Shown piece by piece: positions 45,938 to 54,986 of a stretch of 64,000 bases of DNA. A program made the translations under genes and the position numbers. Location of the stretch: contig NZ_JACYOT010000011.1 in the NCBI RefSeq assembly GCF_014858005.1, forward strand, positions 121,345-185,344, given 5' to 3'. The notes under the pieces are model-generated. The model did no database searches. It was not told the DNA's origin and was given only the letters and a program-made list of their open reading frames with translations. Each line of letters opens with the position of its first letter. Position 1 is the stretch's first letter. Source of the DNA: Propioniciclava soli (GTDB taxonomy: Bacteria; Actinomycetota; Actinomycetes; Propionibacteriales; Propionibacteriaceae).

Positions 45938-45972
45938 CCGGACACCCCGGAGCGTGGGGCGGAGGTGTCCGG
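45938..45972. promoter_or_regulatory. 9-bp inverted repeat in the divergent nuclease promoter region
   Basis: CCGGACACC (45938-45946) and GGTGTCCGG (45964-45972) are perfect arms around 17 nt. It overlaps the expected -35 area of the APH-like promoter and lies upstream of a TACCCT box (46041-46046) for the nuclease gene, so an operator is possible. Confidence 0.35.
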
Positions 45973-46085
45973 CGCGACACTGATGAGTGAACATCCGGGG
46001 TGGGGGATCCGGGGGGTGCCCAAGTGTCGGTGCGGGCCGATACCCTGCGGCTGTCCCCAACTGGAGCGCGTGTCAGGAGCCAGCC

Positions 46086-48557
46086 ATGTCGTCTTCCCCC
46101 TTGCGCCGGGTTGTCATCGTCGCAGCCGCCTCGGCCTGCGCCCTGACAGGTCTGGTCGCGGTCGCGCCGCCCGCGCGGGCCGCGGTGACCGACCTGGTCA
46201 TCAACGAGTTCTACGGACGCGGCGGTTCGGCCAACCAGCCGTACACGCACAAGTTCGTGGATCTCTTCAATTCGGCGGACGCCGCCGTCGACCTGGCGGG
46301 CACGTCGCTGCAGTACCGCTCGGCCACGGGCGTCGGCAGCGCGAGCGGCGTCGCGGCGCTGTCGGGCACCGTGCCTGCGGGCGGGTACTTCCTGATCCAG
46401 CTCGGCTCGAACGGCAGCACCGGCGCGGGGTTGCCGACCCCCGACCTCGTGGCGTCGGTGAACCCGTCGGGCACCACCGGCACGGTGTTCCTGGCGCGAG
46501 CGATCACGGCGGTGAGCCCGGACGCTGCCGAGACGGTGATCGACAAGCTGGGTTACGGCGCCTCGAATTCCCCGGAAACGACGCCGGCGCCCTACCCGGG
46601 CAGCAACAGCACCCCCGGGTCGCTGCAGCGGCGCGGGGGAGCTGACACCGACGACAACGCCGCCGACTTCGCCTTCAGCAGCGACGTGACGCCGCAGAAC
46701 AGCACCGCGTCCGGCCCGGCCCCCTCACCCAGCCCGACGCCCACGCCCACGCCGACGCCGACCCCGGCGGACGTGACGCCCATCGCGGCGATCCAGGGCC
46801 CCGGGGACGCGACGCCGCTGGCCGGGCAGCGGGTCGTGACCGAGGGCGTCGTCACCGCCACGTACCCGAGCGGCGGCTTCGGCGGCATCTACATCCAGAC
46901 GGCCGGCACCGGCGGCGCCGCGAGGACGCCGGGGCAGGCGTCCGACGGGGTGTTCGTGTACTCGAGTTGGGCCGCGTCCAACACCGCGATCGGCGATTGC
47001 GTGCGCGTCGAGGGCACCGCGGCGGAGTACAACGGGCTCACGCAGCTCGCGGGCAATCCGTTCGTCACGGTGACGACCGGGTGTGCCCCGGTGACGGCCA
47101 CACCGCTGGCGACGCTGCCGGCGTCCGATGCCGAGAAGGAGCCCTACGAAGGCATGCTCGTGCTGCCGCAGGGGCCGTACACGATCACGAACAACTACGC
47201 GCTGAACCAGTATGGGCAGGCCGGTCTGGCCGTGGGGACCGATCCGCTGCTCCAGGCGACCGACGTGGTGCCGTGGCAGCAGGCCGCCGCCTACGAGGCC
47301 GCCAACCTGGCGAAGTACATCACCCTGGACGACGGGTCGTCGTGGAACTACCTGACCAACACCACGGCGAAGAACTCGCCGCTGCCGTACCTCTCGGCGG
47401 CCACGCCGATGCGGACGGCGTCGCAGGTCACGTTCACCCAGCCGGTGATCCTGGACCACCGGTTCCAGTGGAACTACCAACCGACCGGGCAGATCGTGGG
47501 CGCTGACGGCCCGCTCATTCCGATCACGCGGGAGAACGACCGACCGGCCGAGGCTCCGAACGTGGGTGGCGCCGTGCAGATCGGCTTCTTCAACGTGCTC
47601 AACTACTTCACCGATCTGGGGCAGGACGAGGCGGGGTGCCGCGCCTACACCGACCGGGAGAACAACCCCGTCACCACCAACAACTGCCAGGTCCGCGGCG
47701 CGTACACCCCGGAGGCGTTCGCCGACCAGAAGGCCAAGCTCGTGGCTGCGATCAACGGGCTCGGCGCCGAGGTGGTGGCCCTGTCCGAGATCGAGAACTC
47801 CGCTGGGCTCAGCTACATCGACCACCCGCGGGACGCCGCCCTGGCCGACCTCGTGGCCGGACTGAACGCCGCCGCGGGCACCGAGCGCTGGGCGTATGTA
47901 CCCTCGCCGACGGTGGTGCCGAGCAACGAGGACGTGATCCGCACCGCGTTCATCTACGACCGGACGCAGGTCCAACTGCTCGGCCCGTCGTACATCGACG
48001 TGCACGAGGCCTTCGCGAACGCCCGCTACCCGCTGGCGCAGAAGTTCAAGGTGATCGGGAGCGGCAAGCCGTTCGTCGTGGTGGCGAACCACTTCAAGTC
48101 GAAGGGCTCCGGTGAGGACGACGGGACGGGCCAGGGCCTGTCCAACCCGTCGCGCGTCGCACAGGCGAGGCAGCTCGTGGACTGGACACGCGACATGTTC
48201 CGGGGTGAGGCGGTGTTCCTGGTCGGCGACTTCAACGCCTACAGCGCCGAGACGCCCATCGAGCTGATCGAGAACGCCGGCTACCTGAACCTCGCCGGCC
48301 GGTTCGATCCGTCCGGTACGAGCTACCAGTTCTCCGGACGCCTCGGCTCCCTCGACCACGCCTTCGCCAACGGCGCCGCGCGGCGGTTGGTGACCGGTGC
48401 GGCGATCTGGGACATCAACGGCGACGAGTCCGTGGCGTTCCAGTACAGCCGGCGCAACTACAACGTGGTGGACCTCCACGCCCCCGACCCCTACGCCAGC
48501 TCCGACCACGATCCGGTGCTCGTGGGCGTCAACACCGGCCCGCGCGGTCGGGGCTGA
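46086..48557 (+). CDS. Secreted ExeM/NucH-type nuclease with LTD domain
   Basis: An 823-aa extracellular nuclease. A Sec signal peptide (MSSSPLRRVVIVAAASACAL, cleavage near ARA at about 38) is followed by a lamin-tail domain (VTDLVINEFYGRGGSANQPY), a PTPTPTP linker near residue 220 and an OB-like region (IYIQTAGTGGAARTPGQASDG). The endonuclease/exonuclease/phosphatase domain runs from about 497: IGFFNVLNYF, ALSEIEN, VVVANHFKSKGSG, FLVGDFNAYS and SSDHDPVL give the active-site set. No LPXTG or other anchor follows, so it is probably released. It would degrade extracellular DNA for nucleotides or biofilm turnover. Confidence 0.9.
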   Translation: MSSSPLRRVVIVAAASACALTGLVAVAPPARAAVTDLVINEFYGRGGSANQPYTHKFVDLFNSADAAVDLAGTSLQYRSATGVGSASGVAALSGTVPAGGYFLIQLGSNGSTGAGLPTPDLVASVNPSGTTGTVFLARAITAVSPDAAETVIDKLGYGASNSPETTPAPYPGSNSTPGSLQRRGGADTDDNAADFAFSSDVTPQNSTASGPAPSPSPTPTPTPTPTPADVTPIAAIQGPGDATPLAGQRVVTEGVVTATYPSGGFGGIYIQTAGTGGAARTPGQASDGVFVYSSWAASNTAIGDCVRVEGTAAEYNGLTQLAGNPFVTVTTGCAPVTATPLATLPASDAEKEPYEGMLVLPQGPYTITNNYALNQYGQAGLAVGTDPLLQATDVVPWQQAAAYEAANLAKYITLDDGSSWNYLTNTTAKNSPLPYLSAATPMRTASQVTFTQPVILDHRFQWNYQPTGQIVGADGPLIPITRENDRPAEAPNVGGAVQIGFFNVLNYFTDLGQDEAGCRAYTDRENNPVTTNNCQVRGAYTPEAFADQKAKLVAAINGLGAEVVALSEIENSAGLSYIDHPRDAALADLVAGLNAAAGTERWAYVPSPTVVPSNEDVIRTAFIYDRTQVQLLGPSYIDVHEAFANARYPLAQKFKVIGSGKPFVVVANHFKSKGSGEDDGTGQGLSNPSRVAQARQLVDWTRDMFRGEAVFLVGDFNAYSAETPIELIENAGYLNLAGRFDPSGTSYQFSGRLGSLDHAFANGAARRLVTGAAIWDINGDESVAFQYSRRNYNVVDLHAPDPYASSDHDPVLVGVNTGPRGRG

Positions 48558-48672
48558 CGGGAGCGCCCGGGGTCGCTCGGGTCGGGTCGTTCCGGGGTCG
48601 TCCCGGTGGGTGACCCCGCAGGTGGACGCCCCCGGTGGGTACCCAGCGGATGGGTGCCCCTGAGTCGCGCCT

Positions 48673-48895
48673 CACCTGGCGCAATGGAATTCCACCTGGC
48701 GCTTCACGTGGCGCAGTGGAGCCCCACCTGGCGCTGCAACAGCTCACGTGGCGCAGTGGAGCTCACGTGGCGGCCCGCAGAAGGCCCGCCAGGTGAGCTG
48801 CGCTGCGCCACGTGGATCTGGGGTGCGCCACGTGAGGCCCAGGTGCGCCACGTGAGGCCCACGCGTGCCAAGTGGACACAGGTGGGCGCCACCTC
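48673..48895. repeat. 20-bp-phased inverted array, element 2
   Basis: The left arm carries CACSTGGCGC cores at 48673, 48693, 48705, 48725, 48745 and 48764 (spacing 20, 12, 20, 20, 19). The right arm carries GCGCCACGTG or degenerate forms at 48805, 48825, 48845, 48865 and about 48886. The centre hairpin is 48764-48776 against 48783-48795 with a 6-nt loop. Its central 51 bp (48764-48814) match those of element 1 (8580-8630) at 41 of 51 positions. It lies between the convergent nuclease and LacI genes. Confidence 0.9.
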
Positions 48896-48910
48896 CCCAC
48901 CGCTGTCGTC

Positions 48911-49043
48911 GCCCCCCCTGCCTTTGACGCTGCCCCCCTGCCGTAAGGCCACCCCCCTGCCGTTGCAGCACTAGGGAGGTGGCCCTGCGGCAGGGTGGCG
49001 GCGCCTACGGCAGGGAGCCGCCCCTGTACGGCAGGGTGGCGGC
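48911..49043. repeat. Second phased inverted array (CTGCC/GGCAGGG cores)
   Basis: On the left CCCCCCTGCC repeats with CTG ends at 48920, 48940 and 48959; on the right CGGCAGGG repeats with CAGGG at 48991, 49011 and 49032. Spacing is 19-21 bp and the two arms are inverted, around a centre at about 48975. The core differs from the neighbouring element, but the design is the same. Nothing coding is seen in 48558-49118. Confidence 0.75.
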
Positions 49044-49118
49044 GTCAGTGCCAGAGAGCCGCCCGCAAGACCCGCGCACAACCCGTCACCGCAGCGACCG
49101 CTCCACCGGACGCCGCGG

Positions 49119-50153
49119 CTAGGCCGAGTCGCGCAACACCAGGTCGGGGGCCAGGATGACCGGGGCCGGCAGGGTGGAGCCCGACAGCAGCTCCCGCAGC
49201 ATGCGGCCCGCCTCCTGGGCGACCTCGTGGGCGTGGCCGCGTACCGTCGTCAGGGCGGGGCGTACCCGACGGGCCATCTCGGAGTCGTCGAACCCGACGA
49301 TCGCGATGTCCTCGGGCACGCGGACGCCGGCGTGCTGCAACTCGGCCATCACCCCCGCGGCCATGAGGTCCGAGGCGACGAACAGGCCGTCGATGTCGTG
49401 GCGGGCGCTCAGCACGGAGCGTGCCGCCTCGCGCCCGGACGCCTCGGTGAAGCTCCCCGGAATGATCGCCACCGGCGTGATCCCCGCCTCGGCGCACGCC
49501 CGGGTGAAGCCGGCACGCCGGTGCTGCCCGGCCACCATGTCGAGGCTGCCGGTCACCGTGGCGAGGCGGCGGCGTCCGCTCTGGATGAGCCGTTGGGTGG
49601 CGAGGACGGCGCCGCGGGTGTTGTCCAGGTCGGCGTAGGCCAGCCCGGGCACGCCGGGATCGCCGATGAAGACGACCGGTTGGCTCACCCCGGCCAGGGC
49701 GCGCGGGAGGTCCGAGCCGTGGTGGGACGCGACGACGGCGCCGTCGATGCGACCGCTCGTCAGGTATTCAACCAACCGCTCGGCGGGCTCGCCGGGTTTG
49801 CTCATCGCCAGCACCACCTGGGCCTCGTGGCCCGAGAAGGAGGAAATGACCCCGTGGTAGGTGGCGGCGAAGTAGGGGTCGGAGAACACGCGCAGATCGG
49901 TCTCCGGCACCAGCACGGCGACGACGCCCGAACGGCGTGTCACCAGCATGCGCGCGGCGTGGTTCGGCTGGTAGCCGAGTTCGCGCACGGCGGCGTTCAC
50001 GGTCTCGGCCGTCTCTGGGCTGACCAGCGACCCCCCGTTCACCACGCGCGACACCGTGGCCCGGGACACCCCGGCGAGGCGGGCGACGTCCTGCAGCGTG
50101 GGTGCCGCGCCGGCGGTGGGGGCCTGGCCACCCCGGGGTGAGGGCTCGGTCAT
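49119..50153 (-). CDS. LacI-family regulator, CebR-like
   Basis: A 344-aa repressor. HTH: TLQDVARLAGVSRATVSRVVNG (about 19-40), then RSGVVAVLVPETDLRVFSDPYF, typical of cellobiose-type LacI proteins, and IVGFDDSEMARRVRPALTTV in the sugar domain. Its ATG overlaps the GH1 stop (ATGA), so it is the last gene of the ceb-type operon and would be made in proportion to it. Two operators of the TGRGAGCGCTCTCA type at 54869-54913 fit the CebR family site, giving a closed autoregulatory loop. Effector likely cellobiose or a related beta-glucoside. Confidence 0.88.
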   Translation of the reverse strand: MTEPSPRGGQAPTAGAAPTLQDVARLAGVSRATVSRVVNGGSLVSPETAETVNAAVRELGYQPNHAARMLVTRRSGVVAVLVPETDLRVFSDPYFAATYHGVISSFSGHEAQVVLAMSKPGEPAERLVEYLTSGRIDGAVVASHHGSDLPRALAGVSQPVVFIGDPGVPGLAYADLDNTRGAVLATQRLIQSGRRRLATVTGSLDMVAGQHRRAGFTRACAEAGITPVAIIPGSFTEASGREAARSVLSARHDIDGLFVASDLMAAGVMAELQHAGVRVPEDIAIVGFDDSEMARRVRPALTTVRGHAHEVAQEAGRMLRELLSGSTLPAPVILAPDLVLRDSA

Positions 50154-51505
50154 GAGCGTGGCGCGCCCAGGCGGCCCGTGGCGATCTGCTGCGCGAACCA
50201 TCGCGCACTGGCCTTCGGGATGCGGCGCAGCTCCTCGTCCACCCGCACGATCCCGAACCTCTTGGCGTAGCCGAAGGCCCACTCGAAGTTGTCGAGCAGG
50301 GTCCAGGCGAAGTAGCCACGGACGTCAGCCCCCGCCCCGCGGGCCTCCTCCACCGCCGCCAGGTGCGCGTCGAGGTAGGCGATGCGGTCGGTGTCGTTGA
50401 CGAAGCCGTCGGCGTCCGGCTCGTCGGCGCAGGCGGCGCCGTTCTCGGTGATGTAGATCGGGACGCCGGCCGGCCCGGCCCACGTGTCGTGCAGCCGGCC
50501 CAGCAGGCGCGCGAAGCCGTCGGGGTCGATCTCCCACCCCATGTCGGTGGTCGGCAGACCCCGCGGCACGACCTCCGCCTCCGGTGCGGTCACGTGGGGG
50601 CTGGGCCCCGCCGGCACGCCGGCGCGGATCATCTCGGTGGTGTAGTAGTTCACCCCCAGGAAGTCCAGGGGCGCTCCGATCACCGCCTCGTCCCCGGCCC
50701 GCACGGCCTCGGCCGGCCAGGCAGCGCCGGCGTCCGCCACCACGTCGGCCGGGTAGCCGCGGCCGAACACCGCGTCGGTGAACAAGCGGTGGGCCGTGCC
50801 GTCGACGCGGCGCACCACGTCGATGTAGGCCGGGTTGGTCGGGTCGGCGGGGACGGCCGGGGTGTAGTTCAGCGTGATGCCGATGGACGCCGAGGCGTCC
50901 GCCTCGCGGAGTGCCCTCGCGGCCAGACCATGGCCGAGCAGCAGGTGGTGGGCCGCCGTCAACGCCTCGGTCGGGTCGGCGTGACCGGGGGCGGGGACGC
51001 CCGCGCCGTAGCTGAGCATGCTGCTGCACCACGGCTCGTTCAGCGTCGTCCAACGGCGGACGCGATCGCCCAGCCGGTCGTGCACGACCAACGCGTACTG
51101 CGCGAACCGCTCCGCCGTGGCCCGGTTGAGCCACCCGCCCGGCAACGAGGCCGGCAGATCCCAGTGGTACAGGGTCAGCCACGGCTCGATCCCCGCGGCC
51201 AGGAGACCGTCCACGAGCCGCTCGTAGAAGTCCAGCCCGGCCGCGTTGGGCGTCCCGTCGGCCGACACGACGCGCGGCCACGCCACCGAGAACCGGTAGG
51301 CCTGCAGCCCGAGGCCGGCCATGAGCGCCACGTCGGCCTCCCACCGGTGGTAGTGGTCGGTGGCCACCGTGCCGTCGTCGCCGTTCGCCACGGCGCCCGG
51401 CACCTGGCAGAACACGTCCCAGATGGACGCCTCGCGCCCGTCCTCGGTGGAGGCACCCTCGATCTGGAACGCCGCGGTGGCGGCACCCCACAGGAAGTCG
51501 GTCAT
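50150..51505 (-). CDS. Glycoside hydrolase family 1 beta-glucosidase
   Basis: A 451-aa cytosolic enzyme. N-terminal FLWGAATAAFQIEGA is the GH1 signature; acid/base E157 is in TTLNEPW and nucleophile E354 in IYITENGA, both intact. RYFAWTLLDNFEW-like YFAWTLLDNFEWAFGYAKRFG is near the end. ATG 51505 is preferred, since GAAGGG at 51515-51520 lies 9 nt away; the alternative ATG 51514 overlaps the permease stop. It would split imported cellobiose or other beta-glucosides to glucose. Confidence 0.95.
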   Translation of the reverse strand: MTDFLWGAATAAFQIEGASTEDGREASIWDVFCQVPGAVANGDDGTVATDHYHRWEADVALMAGLGLQAYRFSVAWPRVVSADGTPNAAGLDFYERLVDGLLAAGIEPWLTLYHWDLPASLPGGWLNRATAERFAQYALVVHDRLGDRVRRWTTLNEPWCSSMLSYGAGVPAPGHADPTEALTAAHHLLLGHGLAARALREADASASIGITLNYTPAVPADPTNPAYIDVVRRVDGTAHRLFTDAVFGRGYPADVVADAGAAWPAEAVRAGDEAVIGAPLDFLGVNYYTTEMIRAGVPAGPSPHVTAPEAEVVPRGLPTTDMGWEIDPDGFARLLGRLHDTWAGPAGVPIYITENGAACADEPDADGFVNDTDRIAYLDAHLAAVEEARGAGADVRGYFAWTLLDNFEWAFGYAKRFGIVRVDEELRRIPKASARWFAQQIATGRLGAPRS

Positions 51506-51510
51506 CGGTG

Positions 51511-52416
51511 TCATCCCTTCACGGCGCCGGCCATGATGCCGGACACGAGTTGCTTGCCGGCCACGAAGAACAGCGCCACCAGGGGGGCGGTGGCGAGCAC
51601 GACGCCGGCCATGATGAGGCTCATGTCCTTGAAGTAGGACGACTGGAGCAGCTGGAGCGCCACCGGCAGGGTCGGGTTCGCCGGGCCGAGGATGATGTAG
51701 GGCCAGAAGAACTGCGTCCAGCTCGAGATGAACGTGAAGAGCGCGAGCATGGCGGCGGCCGGGCGCGCGGCGGGCAGCGCCACGTGCCAGAACGTACGGA
51801 TCATGGAGCAGCCGTCGACGCGGGCCGCCTCGATCAGCTCGTAGGGCAGGGCCTCGGTGAGGTACTGCGTCATCCAGAACACCCCGAAGGCGCTCACCAT
51901 GCCGGGGATGATGACGGCCGGCAGCTTGCCGGCGAGGTCGAGCTGCACCATGACGATGAACAAGGGCACGATGCCCAGCTGCGGTGGGATGGCCATGGTG
52001 CCGATGACGAAGGCCAGCAGCCCCCGCTTGCCCCGGAAGCGCAGCTTCGCGAACGCGAAGCCCGCCAGCGTCGAGAACAGCACGGTGGTGAACGAGACGC
52101 TGACTGCGACGATCACCGAGTTCCACAACGCCGACCAGAAGGGCACCGAACTGAACACCCGCTCGATGTTCTCCATGAGGTGACCCTGCGGGATCAGCGA
52201 GGGGATCGGGTTGACCGCGATGTCGGGCGCCGTCGAGCTCGCGAGCAGGAAGGCGAAGTACAGCGGGTACGCCGAGATCAGGAGCACCAGGGCGAGGAGG
52301 GTGTAGGTGACCCAGCCCGGGCGGCGTCCACCCGACTGCATCCGGGCGCGACGACGGGCCGCGGCCCGGGCGGCACCCGGGCCGGCGAGCTGGTGGGCGG
52401 TGGCGACCGAACTCAT
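51511..52416 (-). CDS. Sugar ABC transporter permease, CebG/MalG type
   Basis: A 301-aa inner-membrane protein of six helices. The EAA loop reads EALPYELIEAARVDGCSMIRTFWHVALPAARPA, docking to the ATPase, and it ends in the standard GIMAGAVKG tail. Overlaps its partner permease by 4 bp (ATGA). No ATP-binding subunit is encoded in the cluster; such importers often use a shared MsiK-type ATPase encoded elsewhere. Confidence 0.93.
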   Translation of the reverse strand: MSSVATAHQLAGPGAARAAARRRARMQSGGRRPGWVTYTLLALVLLISAYPLYFAFLLASSTAPDIAVNPIPSLIPQGHLMENIERVFSSVPFWSALWNSVIVAVSVSFTTVLFSTLAGFAFAKLRFRGKRGLLAFVIGTMAIPPQLGIVPLFIVMVQLDLAGKLPAVIIPGMVSAFGVFWMTQYLTEALPYELIEAARVDGCSMIRTFWHVALPAARPAAAMLALFTFISSWTQFFWPYIILGPANPTLPVALQLLQSSYFKDMSLIMAGVVLATAPLVALFFVAGKQLVSGIMAGAVKG

Positions 52417-53381
52417 GCGCGGGCCTTCTTCCGGGATCGGGCGACAGGGGTGCCGCTGGTGGCGATGCGCGAGGTGAGCCAGAAGTTCAACAGCGCGAAG
52501 ACGACGACGATGGCGAACAGGATCCACGCCACGGCGGACGCGCGGCCCAGGTTGCGCTGCGGCCCCCAGCCGAGCTCGTACATGTACATGGCGATGGTCA
52601 TCCACTGGCGGCTGTTGCCGCCCAGGCCCGCGCTGTCGTACAGCCGCGGCTCGTCGAAGATCTGCAGGCCGCCGATCGTGGAGGTGATGACGACGAACAT
52701 GATGGTCGGGCGCAGCATCGGAACGGTGACGTGCCAAAACGTCCGCCAGCGCGAGGCCCCGTCCACGATGGCGGCCTCAATGACGTCGTGGGGGATGGCC
52801 TGCATCGCGGCCAGGAAGATGAGGGTGTTGTAGCCGGTCCACCGGAAGTTGACCATCGTCGCGATGGCGATGTGGCTCGGCAGCACCTCGCTGTGCCAGC
52901 CGATCGGATCCAGCCCGATCGAGGTGAGCACGGCGTTGATGACGCCCGACTGGTCGGCGAAGATCTGGCCGAAGATCAGCGAGACCGCCACGGGGGCCAC
53001 CACGTAGGGCAGCAGGACGCCCATGCGCCAGAACGTGCGCGCCCGCAGGTTGGCGTTGAGCACCGCCGCGATCGCGATCGCCGCGACCATCTGGGGCACC
53101 GAGCTGAGCAGGAAGATGCTGAACGTGTTCCGCAGGCCGATGAAGAAGCGGTCGTTGGTGAGGACGAACGCGTAGTTGTCGATGCCGGCGGGGCCGGCGT
53201 CCCCGCTGAGCAGCCCGTACTCCCGGGTGGAGACGTACGCCGTGAACAGCATCGGGAACAGGCCGATGACCGCGAAGAGGAGGAAGAACGGCGCGATGTA
53301 GACGTAGGGCGCTGTCGCCACGTCGAGCTTGCTGAGGCGCTGACGGACGGTCAGGTCGCTTCCTGCGGCGCTGCGGGACAT
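52413..53381 (-). CDS. Sugar ABC transporter permease, CebF/MalF type
   Basis: A 322-aa inner-membrane protein with about six helices (first APYVYIAPFFLLFAVIGLFP). EAA loop: PHDVIEAAIVDGASRWRTFWHVTVPMLRPT. It pairs with the downstream CebG-type permease to form the channel for the sugar delivered by the lipoprotein encoded upstream. Confidence 0.93.
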   Translation of the reverse strand: MSRSAAGSDLTVRQRLSKLDVATAPYVYIAPFFLLFAVIGLFPMLFTAYVSTREYGLLSGDAGPAGIDNYAFVLTNDRFFIGLRNTFSIFLLSSVPQMVAAIAIAAVLNANLRARTFWRMGVLLPYVVAPVAVSLIFGQIFADQSGVINAVLTSIGLDPIGWHSEVLPSHIAIATMVNFRWTGYNTLIFLAAMQAIPHDVIEAAIVDGASRWRTFWHVTVPMLRPTIMFVVITSTIGGLQIFDEPRLYDSAGLGGNSRQWMTIAMYMYELGWGPQRNLGRASAVAWILFAIVVVFALLNFWLTSRIATSGTPVARSRKKARA

Positions 53382-53484
53382 GTGGGCGGTCTCCTGGCTG
53401 TGGTGGGTGCGTCGGGTCGAACGGGGGCGGGCGGGGCGGCGTCCGGCCGGCTGGGGGGTGGAACCGGTCGGACGCCGCAGGGCC

Positions 53485-54804
53485 TCAGCCGATGTTGGCG
53501 TCGGCGTCAGAGACCGCCTGGTTCCAGGACTCCTCGGCGGTGGCCGTGCCGTCCACGTCGACGCGACCGATGGCCTCACCGACGATGGTGTTCATGGCGA
53601 AGTAGTGCTCGCCCTTGAACGGCTGGGACTCGACGGCCTCGGCGCGCTCGGTGAAGATCTCACCGGTGGGCGCGTTGTTGAAGAACTCGTTGGTCGCCGC
53701 GGCGAGTTCGGAGCTCTCCTGGGCCTCGACCTGGCTCGGGAAGGTGCCGGCCTCGGCGAACGCCTTGAGCTGCTGCTCGGGGGCGGTCAGCCATGCGGCG
53801 AGCTCCTGCGCCTCCGCGGTGTGGGCACCGGCGGCCGGCACGGTCAGGTACGAGCCGCCCCAGTTGCCGCCGCCACCGGGGAAGGTGCTGGCGACGTCCC
53901 AGTTGGTCTGGCCGGCCGCGTTGCCCTCGATGACGCCGAGCATCCAGCTCGGGCACTGCATGGTGGCGAAGGCGCCCGACTGGAAGGCGTTGATCCAATC
54001 TGTCCCCCACTGGCCGAGGCCGGCGGAGAGGTCGTCGTCGACGGCGGCGGCGAGGGTGCTGTCGTAGAGCTCCTTGATCTGGGTGTTCTCGCCGAGCGGG
54101 ATGATCGTCTCCTCACCCGTGGTCGAGGAGTACGGGTTCGGCAGCTGCTGGACGCGGGCGTTCATCACCGCGCCCGCGGAGTCGAACCAGCCGACGTCGG
54201 GGGTCGCGGCCTTGAACTGGCGGCCGACCTCGAAGTAGTGGTCCCAGTCGCCGTCGAGCAGTGTCGCCACCTCCTCGCGGTCGCTCGGCAGGCCGGCGGC
54301 CTCGAACAGGTCGCGGCGGTAGCAGGTGGCCTCGGGGCCGATGTCGGTGGCGTACCCCATGAGGGCGCCGTCCTCGGTGGTCGCCTGGGCCTCGACCCAG
54401 TCGAGCCAACGGCCCTCCACGTCGGGGGAGGAGAGGTCGACGAACTGGTCCGACAGCGGCTTCAGCTCGGCGAGCCAGTCACCGTCGACGGCCTGGATGT
54501 CGGCGATGCCGGATCCGCCGGCGGCCAGGCGCGTCATCAGGTTCTCGTGGGCCTCGGTGGACTGGCCGGCGCGCTGGTGGTCGATCGTGATGCCGGGGTG
54601 GTCAGCCTCGTACTCGGCGAACATCTCGTCGGTGTAGCCGAACTCGTTGAACGTGGCCACCGTGAGGGTGATCTGTTCGCCGGACGTTCCGCTGCCCGCG
54701 GTGGTGGCGGGGGTCGTGCCCGCGGTTCCGCCGCCGGAGCAGGCCGTGAGGGCCAGCGCAGCAACGGCTGTCGCGGCCACGCCGGTGAAGAGGCGAGTGC
54801 GCAT
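53485..54804 (-). CDS. Sugar ABC transporter substrate-binding lipoprotein, CebE-like
   Basis: A 439-aa secreted lipoprotein. Signal peptide MRTRLFTGVAATAVAALALT with lipobox LTAC gives lipidated C22, followed by a Gly/Thr-rich tether. The mature part is a family-1 solute-binding fold (ITLTVATFNEFGYTDEMFAEYE, AWLTAPEQQLKAFAEAGTFP). First gene of the cebEFG-bglC-cebR-like operon, with an operator-controlled promoter upstream. Substrate probably cellobiose or another cello-oligosaccharide, based on the operator type and the GH1 gene. Confidence 0.93.
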   Translation of the reverse strand: MRTRLFTGVAATAVAALALTACSGGGTAGTTPATTAGSGTSGEQITLTVATFNEFGYTDEMFAEYEADHPGITIDHQRAGQSTEAHENLMTRLAAGGSGIADIQAVDGDWLAELKPLSDQFVDLSSPDVEGRWLDWVEAQATTEDGALMGYATDIGPEATCYRRDLFEAAGLPSDREEVATLLDGDWDHYFEVGRQFKAATPDVGWFDSAGAVMNARVQQLPNPYSSTTGEETIIPLGENTQIKELYDSTLAAAVDDDLSAGLGQWGTDWINAFQSGAFATMQCPSWMLGVIEGNAAGQTNWDVASTFPGGGGNWGGSYLTVPAAGAHTAEAQELAAWLTAPEQQLKAFAEAGTFPSQVEAQESSELAAATNEFFNNAPTGEIFTERAEAVESQPFKGEHYFAMNTIVGEAIGRVDVDGTATAEESWNQAVSDADANIG

Positions 54805-54868
54805 GTGGACTCCTTTGTCGTGGCCCGGTCGGCCGGGCCAGGGTGGTCGGGGTGATCGGCTCCCTGGG

Positions 54869-54882
54869 TGAGAGCGCTCTCA
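54869..54882. promoter_or_regulatory. CebR-type operator O1
   Basis: TGAGAGCGCTCTCA is a perfect 14-bp palindrome, close to the CebR consensus TGGGAGCGCTCCCA. It lies downstream of the predicted -10 of the binding-protein promoter. Confidence 0.85.
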
Positions 54883-54890
54883 CAGTGAGG

Positions 54891-54919
54891 ATCGTTACGT
54901 GGGAGCGCTCTCATGTCAA
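54891..54919 (-). promoter_or_regulatory. Sigma-70-type promoter of the ceb-like operon
   Basis: On the minus strand TTGACA (54914-54919) and AACGAT (54891-54896) are 17 bp apart. The second operator fills this spacer, so a bound repressor would block RNA polymerase directly. Confidence 0.6.
54900..54913. promoter_or_regulatory. CebR-type operator O2
   Basis: TGGGAGCGCTCTCA, one base from perfect symmetry, centred 31 bp from the first operator and located between the -35 and -10 boxes. Confidence 0.85.
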
Positions 54920-54974
54920 GGGTTCACGCGCATGAGACCGAATCGTTATCCGCCGAGGTGGGGCGGGGCCCGAC

Positions 54975-54980
54975 TACCCT
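54975..54980 (+). promoter_or_regulatory. Leaderless -10 box for the 137-aa protein gene
   Basis: TACCCT, then 6 nt (CGGGGC), then ATG 54987. Confidence 0.6.
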
Positions 54981-54986
54981 CGGGGC

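Noticed and set aside
46086..48557. Cell-wall-anchored nuclease
   Set aside because: The C-terminus has no LPXTG motif or membrane helix, so anchoring is not supported.
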